From assembly GCF_030272615.1 (NCBI RefSeq), contig NC_081409.1:204449949-204513948 (forward strand): DNA of 64,000 bases, in the 5' to 3' direction. A program made the position numbers and the translations under genes. The notes below the pieces were generated by a model. That model searched no databases and was not told the origin of the DNA. It was given only the letters and a program-made list of their open reading frames with translations. Of this stretch, positions 22,690 through 35,704 are shown one piece after another (the stretch's first letter is position 1; each line of letters begins with the position of its first letter). The stretch is from Cryptomeria japonica. Taxonomy: Eukaryota; Streptophyta; Pinopsida; Cupressales; Cupressaceae.

Positions 22690-24364
22690 CTTTTCAATTT
22701 TTTTTTAACTTCAGTGAGGAAAATCCCCATACCGTGAGAAATCCGTTCAAATCTGAATTCCAACTAATGGAGGAAATGTTTTCTATTTTAAAACAGGGTT
22801 GCAGTCCCTGTCAAATGATATTAAAAATAGATTGCGGTGATACGATGAGTGATGGGTAGTATAATTTGTTTTATATTTATGTTTTGTAGTGGGAAGAGTG
22901 TCAATGGATTCTTAAGGATCAAGTCTTGTTTAATGTAAGACTTCCATATTGTAAATGATGAGGTTGGGATCGTTTTGGAGATTTTGAAGGGGAGGCATAC
23001 CCCTCAATCAATGACTCTTAGTTCAGAGGTTTCAATCTAAAGATTTATAAAATATTTTTTATTTAATTTTTAGTAAAATTATGTATGGTAGAAATGTCTA
23101 AAATGTTTTTAATTTAGTTAATGTAAAATTGTATGCAGACAAGAAATATGTAACATTTTAAGTAAATTATAGAAATTATGGCTTAATTGTTTCTAAAATA
23201 GATTGTGTTAGAGATTTTTAACATTGATATTTCGGATCACACTTGTGACCCATCATCAAGATGATAAAAAAGAGCAAATAGAATAAAGGTGGATTAGCTG
23301 TAAACCCAAACAAACTAAAAAATAGAGGGGTGGTGGGAAGAGAGAAAGAGTAAAAAGAGAGGGGTGGTGGGAATAGAGAAAGGGTAAAAGGAGAGGGGTG
23401 GAGGGAAGAGAGAGCGGGGAACAAGGCATCAAGAAAGAAAAAAGGAAAACATTTAAAACATTATGAATATGAGACAAAATTTAAGACAAAAAAAACACAA
23501 AATAATGCACAAAAATAATTAATTATAAAAGAATAATTACATATAAAACAATAGATTATATATGAGATATAAATTTAAGAAGAATAAAATCTAGATTATT
23601 TTTTCTTTTTAAGAAATTTAGAATTTAAAAAAGAAATTCAAAGTAAAACTCACAGTTTATTGTCCATTCCTTTCCTTTCGTTTTTCCACTGAGATGAAAA
23701 GAACCATCATTCTTGTTTGTGAGTAAGATTCTTTGTCCCCCACTCAATAACTTTGAGCAGACCACAAAATTTAAAACTAAAATTTATTTCTGCGTGCGGC
23801 GAAAATATCGAAGAAACACGGGTCATCTTATCTAGAATGTTGTTATCCTAATTGGGCAAATCAACGAATAAAAACATATCGCCGTTTTCAAAGATTCGCA
23901 AAGTTATTAAATAACAGAGCAATTTAAGGTGTAGATTCATTCCAGAGAAGTTGGAATGCATGTACACCGTCTCTTTTAATTATAGTTTGAGCCTCTTTTT
24001 TCGTAATTTAGCGGTCACTATCACCGACTCGTTTGAAGATGCCATCATAACGTGGAACGATTTGTCGTATATAAGCAACTAGTAATGTACCTTTATGTGC
24101 AATGTATATGTCCACGAGGTCTGGAAGGTGAAATGGGTAAAATTTTGGTTTATATTTTAGGTATATGTGAATTGGAGGTTGCAAAAGTGTAGGAAGGGCG
24201 CTTCTTATAGAATAAACTTAAAATAGGAGAAAAGAGAAAAATATAAATCCTTTGTAAGAGGGAGAGGGAGTATTTAAAGAATTTTCAATATCATAACATA
24301 GAAAATATTTACATATAAATTAAAGAGACAAACGGTAATAATATTTGATAGAATAACACATTGT
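22690..24364. other. Upstream region of the peroxidase gene, no other gene seen
   Basis: It contains a single foldback-family arm near 23215-23275 and a purine-rich tandem repeat at 23324-23425. The rest is AT-rich. Confidence 0.4.
23324..23425. repeat. Three-copy 34-bp purine-rich tandem repeat
   Basis: AGAGGGGTGGTGGGAA followed by AGAGAAAGAGTAAAA-type text starts at 23324, 23358 and 23392. Confidence 0.85.
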
Positions 24365-24870
24365 AAGTTGTAAGTGTTAGGGGAAGAACACCATCCATGT
24401 TTCAATAACTATTCATTCTTTGCACATTCAACCTTTCAATTACTAATTTTAAAGAAACGAAAAAAAAAACTAAAAATCCATTAATAAATTTCACATGTAC
24501 CAATAGTCACCCATTTCTTAGCATTTTTGGACAATAATTGACCCATTTGTGCACCTTTACCTATAGCACATGACTATTGGGGTATTTGTCCATAATTATT
24601 GGCAAAAAAAAAAATTGATGGAGGTCGAGACACACGAGCACGACAACTAGTATTGGCAATTTTAAGTGGTTGGTTGTTCAAGCATCTTTAAGTATTGGAC
24701 AACACTTTGAAATGTGTACTTTGTAACCCTTCCCCGCATAATGAATCCCACAACATGCATCGTTACTACCCAAAAGCCATAACAATATAGCTATAAGCAG
24801 TTAAGCCGCATGCAGAAATTTTTTTTAAAAAGTGTTGAAATCTGATGTACGTTTAGGATCTATGGGTGCA
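24365..24870 (+). repeat. Dispersed repeat of about 480 bp, copy 2
   Basis: Collinear with 7085-7570. Shared landmarks are CCATGTTTCAAT, TTCACATGTACCAATAG, GCACATGACTATTGGGG, AACACTTTGAAATG and GTTTAGGATCTATGGGTG. It contains a small insert near 24605-24655. It abuts the Helitron helicase fragment. Confidence 0.75.
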
Positions 24871-25310
24871 TAGCATTTCCTCAAAATCTAATGTACATAG
24901 CATAACCTCGAGATCAATACATGAGAGGAACTTTGATGATTGAAGTTGATCTTTGTTTGGATTTGAGCATGTTAATCCCCTAAGTTGCTTTGTAGTGGAT
25001 AGGACAACTGGCTTTGCTAAAGACAATGTGTTTATCATGGAGTGACATCATTTCATTTGTTACAAATAGATGTATGGATGATTAAAAAAATAGACTACTT
25101 TTCAGAGGTGAGTGTGGAACTTGATTGTGACATTAGAAGTTGCACGAAATTCAATTTGGCTAGGTTCCTCTCCAATTTGATGAAACATTTTGTTTAGTGT
25201 TATAGTTGTTGTGAAGCTATGCCATAGTGTCTTTCTATAGGAAGTTGAAGTATACATTAGAATGTCTTTGACTAGTGGTAGTTGTCCCAAGTCACTGAAG
25301 AGCATGGCTA
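24853..25310 (-). pseudogene. Helitron (PIF1-like) helicase fragment
   Basis: On the minus strand, MLFSDLGQLPLVKDILMY, then SFTTTITLNKMFHQIGEEPSQIEF, read from 25305. KQLRGLTCSNPNKDQLQSS follows in the 25038-24853 part. Both blocks match the helicase in the Helitron at 46.9-47.45 kb (GDLGKLTPVKDIPMYASTSY and CIAKQLRGSTCSNPEEEELE). The spacer between them is frameshifted. This is the middle of the helicase only. No Rep domain is present, and the fragment ends where the 480-bp dispersed repeat begins. Confidence 0.8.
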
Positions 25311-26846
25311 AGAATCCTCCAAATCAATTATCATGCAACAATATAAAGCTATAGCCACATAACTACAAACTTAATGAAATAAAAAAATAGTCTTTTTTTT
25401 TAAAGCAACACACCACTAAATTTAGAAATCAGTTGATATTCCCTAAGTGAGTGAAGTCAAGCAGGTAAATTATGGAAACTTGTAATAAATGAAATTTGGT
25501 GTAACCGATCATAGTGATCCAAGCTTAAAATTATGTGCTACTAACTAAATTGGTTAACTGAGTAAAAATAATTATCAAATAAAAATAGCAATCTGAAACT
25601 TTAACTACAACCAGATAATTGCAGTAAGAAATAAACATGAAATACATTATATATTGTTCTCTCTAATTTGATTACTTCAGAAAAATTAAGATTTTCATGT
25701 AACTTATCCCAAATCTATGCCAAACATTTCTCCTAAAAAATAAGTAAAAATGAACTATCTACTACTTAAAACGTAGACAAAAAAACCATTACAAAATTGG
25801 TCATGACTAAGAATTATAAAGTCACTTTACTAAACTTATAAATTATTTGAAAATAAAACTAAAAATATCATTCTTCTTTATAGACACGACAAAAAAATAA
25901 AATAAGAAATTAAATTATGAAAATACTTGAAATAGTCATAGTAACAACTCGAGATTAGGAAAATTGAAACATTAGAATTGCAACAGCTTTCTAGGGTTCC
26001 AAATCACAACCATGTGTAAAATCTAATTTTCTTTTAATAACAAAGAAAAAAATATAAAATAGGCAAAATCCGATTTTCATTCAACGAAAAATGAGTCTAG
26101 TATAACCCTCAATCCCCACATCATCTATTAACTATGAAACAATTTTCTAGAGTTCCAAAACAAGCCATGCACAAGTTGCAATTTTGGTATAAGAACAAAA
26201 ATCTACATTACACATTAATCTCCACATCAACTATTAAAATTGAAACACTTTTTTGAGATTCTAATTACAGACACAAAATATAATTTTGATTTGCTACAAC
26301 AAAAAAAAAAAATAACATAAGAATCAATCCCCCTCCCCCTCGATAATTACCAAATTTGAAATAAATTTCTATGGTTCCAAAACATGGGCATCTATGGTAC
26401 AATGCAATTTACAACCAAATGATAAATAAATCAGATGTATGAATCAAACCTTGCAAGAATTTTTTAATTTCAAAACAATTTTCTAGAGCTTTCAAAACAT
26501 TGGCATCCCAAGAATGTGATCTCTCTAAATATAAAAAAATACAAATGTGAAAAATGAATTCTAGAAACTTATAAGAAAGGCTATTATTCTAGGTTTTATC
26601 GAGGTCTATCCCTAGCCATATACATAATCAGGCTTGGAATATGACTGTCACCCTTGCTTATACTTAGTTGGTTGTAACATTGTGACAAAATACAAACAAT
26701 TGAAATGGTGATGGATTATTATCTAGATATTATATATTTCATATAAATTTTCGTCATATGTTTGAATATAATTAATCCTTATTTATATACTAGATGTTTC
26801 TTACAAATTTTCATGATGTATTTGTCCATAAGAATATAATATTAGG
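25311..26846. other. AT-rich stretch with a weak tandem pattern
   Basis: No gene was found. The phrase TTTCTAGRGTTCCAAAAC, followed by a GGCATC/CCATGC-like word, recurs near 25987, 26140, 26364 and 26480, with a worn copy near 26250. This suggests a very diverged repeat of 110-150 bp period. Confidence 0.4.
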
Positions 26847-29413
26847 AGTTTATTTTCAAGCAATGAATCCTATAGATTTTTAAATTATCATTGTTCAAGA
26901 AAATAAGTAAAATAAGATTCTTAAGTATATTATAGCAACTTAATAAAAAAAATTAAATATCATACAAGACATCAAGTAAACATAAAAGTCCCTAGATTGA
27001 TTGAGGAAATTTTAGACCTTTTTTCTATTGTCGATTGAAAACTTGCATCTATAAATGTGAGACTCCAATTTGACATGAAAAGATTCATTTTAATCTCACA
27101 GTCATAATTTTTAATTCTATGAATTTTTAAAAAAAGTAAAATTAAGAGCCAAGCCCTTTTTTGTAGAATTGCTTTCTAAATAGTTATAAATTGTGGTTTT
27201 CAATGAAATCTCATAAGTGTATTAAATTATAATTTGTATATCATGTAGAGTATTGGTGAACTACTTAAAAATGAAATATTCAATGTATGGCCTACGTATA
27301 AAATGAGAGGGGACCTCGAATTCCTCATTTTATGTATCAAAAAATAGTAAAATACTATAACCTATCATAAAAATGTTTAATATATCTTTTTTTTTCTACA
27401 TATAAAATAAATTTAAAAACACACAAAATATTATAATCTTTTTAAAATTAAGCAAGCACATAAGAAATAGGTAGTGAATATTTCAAAATTAATCACAACT
27501 TACATGATGGGATCATTAGTATTTTGCCTTTTTGATGAGAGATTATTATTTGTGATTTGAATTGTTTATGTAGAAAACTTGATTGAATTTAAAAATTAAA
27601 AATTAGCTTATATAATATTGATTAAGATGTACTCGTGTAGTCACTTAACCAACACTTATCAGCTTATATTTTATTAATATTTTTTCATAAGAACCCATCA
27701 TATGAGTAGCAATGGAGCACTTATTGCATCTAAGTAATGCTTACAAGGATGAGACATGAAACTTTGTTGAGTTCATCTTTACACTAATTTAATAAAGTTC
27801 CACTAAAGCTAAGTCCATTACATTGCAAAAACATTGCTAAATGTGAATAAATCACCTTGTCAAATATAATATTATAATTTAACTACACTTAAATTCCCTT
27901 TATAAGAAACAATCAATTTAATTTTAATAAAATATAATCTAAAATCTTTACACTACTTTATTAAAGTTTCCCTAAAGTTAAGTCCACTACATTGTAAAAA
28001 CATTGCTAAATGTGTCAAATATAAAGTTCTTATTTAACTACACTAAAATTTCATTATTATTGATATAAGAAATGATCAATTTAATCTTAATTAAATATTA
28101 TAATTTAAAAATACCTCTTATTTATCGATGTCTTAAAGACTACCCTACAACTTTACCTATATAAGAAATTTAAATTCACATGACATAAAATAGGTGCACG
28201 CACACACACACATATCGGTTTCTATGACATAATATCTAAATTCATTTAAATCAAGTATTTATTTCTAATAAGCAAAATATGATTCATTAACATACTCTTA
28301 ACTTTTTTTAAAAATACATTTAATTTATTAATAGAAATACTATATAATTATTATATTTTTATCAATAAAAAATTTAATTCTAACTATTAAATTTATTAAT
28401 ATTCAAAATCAATTATTGAACATTTTAAAACTCTTAAGAAACCTCCTTTTCAAGATAATGACAATACCATTAGTAAAGCAACATCTCTATCACAAACTTG
28501 GTTAACAACATCACAATAGTTTTCTCTTTTAAAAAGAGATGTAAAATGAATGTTGGTCAAACATAGATGTCAAATGAAAGTTGTGGAATCAATAACATTT
28601 TCCACCATAGTGGTGAGGGAAGAAGTTGGATTGGGAGATGAACAGTCGCTTCTAATCTCCCCATTAATGCCTGTCATTGCACCCAACTGACTCATTTTCG
28701 CCATGGCCAAAGAAAATTTTTGAAAGAAGAGAGTTTGATTAAAGACAAAGTCTAAAGCAATTTGTTTGGTGCAAGAGTCTATATAAAGATCCTGATCAGA
28801 CATGAAGAGGCCCTTTCGATTCATGAGGTCCACATAATACTTGTTGTTGAACACGTTCAGTGTGCGGATGTCTAATACGGTGGTGTTGGTGTAATTAATG
28901 CTTAGACAAGTGACATACAAGTTTTGGCAGAGTATTGGTTGAGGGTGTTGTCCTGTATAGAGTATAACCGATCCTCAAATGATGTGCAATGTCCTATTCC
29001 TATGGTGTGGCCACCTGTATTAATCCAATGTCAAAAACAAAATCCAATTTATATATAATGATAATGTACTAAATTGAATTCTAGAATGTTTCATATGAAA
29101 TAAAATTATATATAAACCTTATATTTTAATTAAATAACATCAAATAACTATTAAAGAGTTTTAATCTAGACAAACAACCGAGAAACCGAATTTTTTTGGG
29201 AAAACCCAGTGAGCATGATCTGCAGATGTATTGGAAAAGATCAGATCACGATTCTTCTTTGAAGGAGAAAAAAAATAGAACCGGCTATTTGTCTTAAAAC
29301 ATAAAGAAAATTTTGGAAACAAATTGTTTGCTTAAAAGAGGTGAAACATAATCGTGAGCTCCCAGAGAAGTAATATCTACGCAGGACACAATGACATCGC
29401 AGGCCTCGTCCAC
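26847..29413 (-). repeat. Segmental duplication, copy B (broken peroxidase and its 3' flank)
   Basis: Collinear with 18839-22120 and in the same orientation, about 8 kb away. It has extra sequence at about 27190-27660 and lacks the block matching about 20640-21870 of copy A, which includes exon 3. Confidence 0.8.
28570..29413 (-). pseudogene. Class III peroxidase pseudogene, exon 4 and partial exon 2
   Basis: Exon 4 homology runs 29014-28570. A good AG acceptor is followed by GHTIGIGHC (proximal His kept), then QDNTL, then a one-base deletion near 28920. The frame then continues as TVLDIRTLNVFNNKYYVDLM to the stop at 28570. Most of the terminal 116 codons are open and close to those of the intact gene. 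A partial exon 2, VDEACDVIVSCVDITSL, lies near 29413-29350. Exon 3, the first part of exon 2, exon 1 and the promoter are absent. Intron 2 and intron 3 sequence are fused by the deletion. It cannot make a peroxidase. Confidence 0.93.
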
Positions 29414-29832
29414 AATGACATGACAAATGTCCAATTTCTCACTGCTTTTCAGTTTTTTAAATGAGAGTCGCAATCATGTTTTTTATTCAGTCGTTTAGTA
29501 AATGTGTATGTGTAATATTAGCACTCGCATTTATAAGAGGTTCAAGGGATATGTCGATAAGATATTAAAGGTAAAATATAATTATATTTTAATATGATTA
29601 ATTAGTTATTTTTTATCTTTTTTTCTATTATATAATAGATTAAAAAGATATCAACAATAAATTCACTACATTTATGATTTCATAGTGAAGAAGTTATTAG
29701 TTCCTGCATAGCATGGAATTATAGCGAGGCAATCTACTTAAACAGTTATTACTTGTTTTGTTTTGCACCAATCAAATTAGTAAAATTTTATTACATAATT
29801 TTTTTATAAATCAATTTATTTGCATATTTTGC
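29414..29832. other. AT-rich intergenic stretch
   Basis: Nothing was recognised between the end of the duplicated segment and the LINE 3' end. Confidence 0.4.
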
Positions 29833-29991
29833 TTTTTTTTTTTATCGAGAGTCCAAAAACAAACTTAAACAGAGAGTTTATACAAAACTAGAGAGCGGGG
29901 GGCAGGGCCACAGCCGCCAAACTGAAGAACCAGAGAAAAGATTATATAGAGTTATCGTTTTAGCCAAAAAGAGGGGACATAGCAAAATAGT

Positions 29992-32900
29992 TCAGTATTG
30001 GAGGATCTCATCCTTATCCTCCAACCACGTAGTCTAGCCTTGTTCACCTTCCATCCAGACCACCTTCTTTCTTGCTAGGATCTGGGTGCACATCTCAATC
30101 CTGTTGAAGGGGGGAGGCCTGTTGTCATGTAGATCCTTTATCAGCTTCGTCACTGCCTTATCAAAAGAGGTTTGGTTCTTTGCGATCCTAGCCCATTCGT
30201 ACCGTTTTGCATCTTGTGAACAAACATGGTTGCTCTGCCATCTTTCAAGAATCGCAGTAGCTTGTTTCTCTTGAGGTTCATCACAAAATAGACCTGCACA
30301 ACAATTTTGTAATGTGTGAGTTTTTTGAAAAACTCAGTACGTTCCCTTGTAATAGCTTGGAACTTCTCCTCATTTCTAAGTTTCCAAATAAACCAGACAA
30401 TGTAAGAAGAAAGGATTTGCCAAACAAGATTAGTATCCTTCCACAGTCCATGAATAAAACTAGTAACAATATCAAGAGTGAAAACAAATTCTGTAATAGA
30501 TATTCCAAACAGAAGCCAAATTTCTCTAGCAAAGGGGCAATCAAAGAATATGTGACGCGCGGTCTCAGGTTTTCTGCAAACAAGGCACCGGTCATACTCA
30601 ACAGATATATTCCTAATGGGTAATTTGTCTAAAATGAGTTGCCATTAGAAGCATTGAATTTTAGGGGGAATGGGGGAACTCCAGAGCTTCTCAAAGATTT
30701 TCTACCAAGTGTGGGGGGTATGGTTAACATACCATAGATTGTTGATGTGTTCAATCACTGAGAAATCACTGTTTAGCAGGGTATAGATAGATTTGGCTTT
30801 GATTTTAGGGAGGGTGGAGCCATCCTTCCATAGGAAAGAGAGGTACCTATGGGCATCTACATGGGTGTTTTTGGGGAGGTTAAAGTGAACGCATGCATTT
30901 TTAATCATATTGTATGTCTTCTTATGTGATGCAGGGAGATCATATTTAGTGCTAAGAGCCTCCCAGCTAATAAGGTTATCATATTCAAGAATATCCATAA
31001 TGTACTTGATTCCTTTATTATGCTAGTGCTTAGCAGAGCAGCCTTGGGTTAAAGCAAGGGGTTTGGAGTTATGATGCAGGTTCCACCATATTGACCTTTC
31101 ACTGTGTAGGGAGTTGTCAGAGTTGATGCTCAAATTGTTAATTAGACCACGCACATGCTCCCAAGCTTTCTAGATGGACTTAAACACCCAGGTTCCTTGG
31201 ACAAACATGGGAAAACTGCCAGCTATTAGGTCACTGAGCGGGAGAGCTTTCCACGTTTTGCCATTTTTAGGAACACCATTTTGAATGTTGTTTCTGATGA
31301 GGATTTTCCAGGGTTCTTGTCCTTCCAGTGAGTGAAATATCCATTTGGTTGCAAGGGAGATGCCTTGCAGCCTAAGATTCTCAAGGCCCAGCCCACCAAG
31401 TTTTTTATCCAAGTGGCACCAGGTCCATTTGACTGCGTGGGCTTTCCTTTTTCCCTTCCCATCCGACCAAAGGAACCGTCTGATAGCCCTTTGGATTTCA
31501 AAGACTTGGTAGTTGCTAAAGATCCATACCAAGGAGTAATAGACGCTGTATGAAGATAGGATTTTTTGGCAGACTTGAATCCTGCCAGCAAGGGAGAGGA
31601 CCCTATTGTCCCACTTGTTGAGTTTACTGTCTATTTTTTTCCTAACCCAGCCCCACATGTCCTTAAGAGAGGCAGATATCGAAAAGGGGATGCCAAGATA
31701 ACGGACTAATTTAGTAGGTCCTCCCCACGCATAGCCAAATTGGTGAAGCCAGTCTGGGGGATTATCTTTCCATCCAAGTAGAATGGATTTGGTCCTGGAT
31801 ATCCGAGCTCCGAATTCTCTATGGAAAATGTCAAGTTTTTAATTGAGGGAATCAATATTGTGTCTTGAGAGCTTCAGGAAGAACGAGGTATCATCAACAA
31901 ACTGGATGTTAATCAATTCAGAGTCGTCTGGCAGGGTAATGCCTTAGACACAGGGGAAGAGGGTGTCATCTCTAAGGAGATAATACAGGGTGTTAGAATC
32001 AATGACAAACAGAGTAGGGGCAAGGGGGCAGCCCTCCCTTATTGATCTAGATAGGGAAATAGGCTGGGAGAGGGTTCCATTGATTTGAACCAGGGCGAAT
32101 GCATCCTTGAGGAGGATTCGAATATAGTCACAAAACTCGCTAGGAAAGCGAAAGGCTGAGAGCATCATGAGGATGAAGTTCCACTCCACCCTGTCATATG
32201 CTTTCTTAAAGTCGACAAGGAACATGGCGGTGTCTTGGTCTGAGGTTCTGGCCCATTCCATGGATTCCCAACTCGTTACAAGATTCTCCAAGATGTATCT
32301 GCCTTTAATGAAGCCTGTTTGGGTGGAGCAAATGAACTTGGGGAGGATCTTCTCAAGGCGGGAGGCTAAGGCTTTGGCCAGGATCTTGTAGGAGACGTTA
32401 AGGAGGGTAATTGGCCTCCAGTTTTTAATTAGGGCTTTGTCCCCTTCTTAGGGATAAGTTTAATAATACCCCTATTTATGGATTCCTCGAGGGTGCCAGT
32501 GGCAAGGGCTTCATTATAGATATCATAGAGGTCATCAGAGATCTAGTCGATGTTAGTTTTGTAGAGTTCAGCAGGAAGTCTATTAGGGCCTGGGGCCTTG
32601 TTATCCTTAAGAGTTTTAATGGCATCCTTGATTTCTTGCATAGTTAGCTTAGCTTTGAGGAGGTTGGATTCGTCCTCAGAGATTCTATTAGGAATAATGG
32701 TCCTACACCTGGTACAGGCATCTGTCGCGGCCTCATTATCTTCAGAGGTAAACAGAGTCTTGTAAAACAATTCAAAGGCTTCTTTGATGTCATTGATATC
32801 TAGGAGTTCCTTATCGTCTATAGTTATTCTATCAATTTTTTCCTTGATCTGTTTTTGTTTGAGTAGTTTAAAGAATATTTTAGAGCCCTTATCACCAAAC

Positions 32901-34030
32901 TGAAGCCAGTGGTTGCGGGCTCTGATGAAGGCACCTCTGATTTTAACCTGCTGGTACTTTTTGAGGATATCTCTAGCCTCGGCGACCTGCTTTGCCAAGG
33001 TAGGGGAAGAAGGTTGAAGTTGAATATCATGCTCTAGGGAGTGGAGTTGAAGAGTAAGAGTTTTTTCTATGAATCTGAAGTCCTTGGCTTTCTTTTGGCC
33101 AATGGTCTGGAGAAGATTCTGCCATGAGGAAATGTTCCTCTGCCATCTAATTGTGGGGGATTGGGGGAGATGCGGTTGCAGATTGAAGAGTCTAACTAAT
33201 TTGATGGTATTTAGGACATCATCATCTTGCAGCAAGGAGGTATTAAGAAAGAATTTCTTATTGCGAGGGTGGCTAGGGGAGATGGAGTTCCTAATGTTGA
33301 TAATGGCTAGAATGGGGAAGTGGTCAGACAGACTAGTTGGTAAAACTGCAACCACATTCCCAAGCTGGTTGGGGGAAAAGGAGAAGAAGTCTTTATTAGC
33401 ATAAAACCTATCTAACCTAGAGTAGATCCTATTAGTGTTTTGCTGGAAGTTGCACCAGGTGTGCCATAGGTTGGGGGTATCAGGTTTGGTGCCTTCTAGG
33501 GGGTCAAATAGTTGTAGATGTTGTTTGAATCTATCCCAATGAGGTTTTTCTGTGTTTTTCCATTCAAACGGAAGTCCCCCAGCCTTGTCATTCTGGGATT
33601 TAGTCATATTAAAATCCCCTGCCATGACCCAGGGAATATTTGGGAGGGAAGTTAGCCAATTCCAGAGGGATATTCTTTCCTTATAATCATTAGATGCATA
33701 AATGGAGCATATGCCAAAGCAAGAACCCTTAACCTCAAAGGTAGCCCAGGCTACTCTATTACAGGGAGAGGTCCCTTTATCCTTGAGTTACATTGTCCAT
33801 TTAGGGGCAAGAAGGAGCCCAACTCCTCCTTTACCTCTCAGGTGGGTGGTACATACTTTGATAACATCTCGCCAAATGAAGTCAAGTGTTGTGTCGAGGG
33901 AGAACCCAACAGACTTAAGCTCTTGTAACATCAAAAAATCTAAGTTTTTATGCAAGTCCAAAAACCTTTTAATAACATATTTTCTGTCGGGTGACTCAAG
34001 GCCTCGAATGTTCCAAGATATGTATTTCAT
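29992..34030 (-). pseudogene. LINE ORF2: AP endonuclease, reverse transcriptase, zinc-binding C-terminus
   Basis: ATG at 34030 opens MKYISWNIRGLESPDRK, the endonuclease N-terminus (Asn of SWNIRG). Its Glu is in LMLQELKS (about 33930), GDFN is near 33615 and SDHFP near 33325. Reverse transcriptase blocks are APGPNRLPAELYK (about 32590), LVDFKKAYDRVEW (about 32220), REGCPLAPTLF (about 32030) and FVDD (about 31900, family FADD/YVDD). The later part has a zinc-binding CLVCRKPETARHIFFDC block near 30580 and ends near 29992. The frame has stops at 33788, 32543, 31944, about 31840, 31170, about 31025 and 30702, and a one-base loss near 32443. Several stops stand where CAA or CAG is expected. About 1,346 codons is full length for plant L1 ORF2. 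Confidence 0.92.
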
Positions 34031-35704
34031 CAAAGAGGAGGGTTTACGAGGGGTTGGCTGGGAGATCGTTGTTGATCGCCAGATTTCTTCTTGTTTTTGG
34101 AGCCCATAGGCCTACCTTTTTTTTTATTAAGGGAGTGCCCTTTCATAGACTCCTCATCATCTTCACTGGTTTTGGGAGGCTCAGCTCTAGTATCTACATT
34201 TCCTTCTGTGTCAGACCCAGACAACTGGGAGCCTAGAAAGTCAGGGAGCATAGTGATAGGCCTAATTTCATCTAGACCCTTATTGGCATATATAACTTCT
34301 ATGATATGACCGTCCTCTAGTTCTTTGAGCGAAGATGAAGTCGAGGGATCGATGGTGTTAGTATCAGAAATAAGTCTTGCAAATGAAGAGGGGACCGATT
34401 GAATGGGGGTTCCAGATCTGAGGATCATTGCAGGGTTATTGCTAATGCTAGCACCATTGACACCAAGACTGGGGTTTTCCAACTTATTAACCATATTTCT
34501 AACCACAGATTTGACAGGGGATTGGTCAGGGACCTAGGGCTTAGGAGAAGAGGCCAATTGGCTGGAGGAGGAGCGGCTAAGATTTAGGGCTTTAAGGGGG
34601 GTGATTTTACGTCTCCGTTTTCTTGAGGTAACAAGTTGAAAGAAATCAGTGGGCGATCCTACAAGACTTTGAGAGGGGGTTGAACGCAGGGATGAGGGGC
34701 TCGGAGGTCAAGGGTGCGCGATCGGGGATGAGAGGGTTAGCATCATTAGGAGCGGGACCAAGATCTGTGGACACCTCATCTTTATGTTTAGAAATAATAG
34801 GAGGGGGAGGATGTGTATCATTAACTTTTTAAGGGTTTACAGAAGCTTCATTAGAATTATGCTTTTGCTTCCTACGACTGATAATTGGGCAATTTTTGTG
34901 AACATGCCCTTCCTTTTTGCAGAGGAAACAAGCATTCAATCCTCCAAGAATTTCAATTGGACAGATGAATGTGTCTCCATTAATATCTAGGTTTAAAGAA
35001 GGCGGAATGTCAATTCCAAGCTTGATTGAGACAAGCATTCTTGCGTCTAGGTTGGGCACCAACCTAGTAGTTTCATCAACCCGAATGATTTTACCAGATG
35101 GTGCCATTTGTTGGGGAAGGAAATGCCACAAAAAAGGGGGGACATCCTTGAGGATGACCCATCTGGGAGAGGACAATGCAAGGACTTCCTCATTAACCGC
35201 CTCTGGAGACCAGGTGAGGGCTCGAAAAGAGGTATTCCTTACCATCCAGTACTGGCATTTAAGTGCTACCATTTGGGCTTCATGCGAGTTGAAAAAAATG
35301 AGAAAAAGACCTCTCTGTATTTGTCTATAGAATGTAATTTTAAGCCCTAATTTGAGATTCCATAGATAGTGAAACCAGTCGTCTACAAATTTCCTAGGTG
35401 GGAATTTTTGAGCATCCACACAAGCGAAGAAGATAACAGTGTCACATAGTCTTCATTTTTCCAAAGCAATCTCACTTATCATTTCAGAATTTGGCGAAAC
35501 AATGAAGGGGTCTGAGGTATTGCAAGGGGACATACCTGCCTTATTGGATCCTTCGTCTATAGGAGCCTTAATGAAGTGCACCGACGAGCGGACTCCATCT
35601 ACAGGCGGGGTGACGGTCTCAGCGAAGGACTTTTTTAGGGCTGGAATGGTATGCGGGGTGGGTTTAGGGTTAGAAATATTAACACTGTCTGACTCCGATT
35701 CCAT
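34030..35704 (-). pseudogene. LINE ORF1 (DUF4283-like, CCHC zinc knuckle)
   Basis: It begins MESESDSVNISN at 35704. After an in-frame TGA at 35450 (CGA likely before) it continues as RLCDTVIFFACVDAQKFPP into a DUF4283-like RNA-binding region (KFVDDWFHYLWNLKLGLKI, about 35395). A CCHC knuckle, CFLCKKEGHVHKNC, lies near 34925. The frame then stops at 34829. A frameshift leads to a hydrophilic tail (34506-34030) that ends in basic KKKGRPMGSKNKKK and a TGA at 34032-34030. ORF1 proteins of this type bind the element RNA. The final A of the stop is also the first base of the ORF2 ATG. Confidence 0.85.

Noticed and set aside
22509-22763. Open frame overlapping the peroxidase first exon in another frame
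   Set aside because: Shadow of the real exon, with no independent support.
33702-34109. Plus-strand frame opposite the LINE endonuclease
   Set aside because: The conserved endonuclease motifs are on the minus strand, so this is an antisense shadow.
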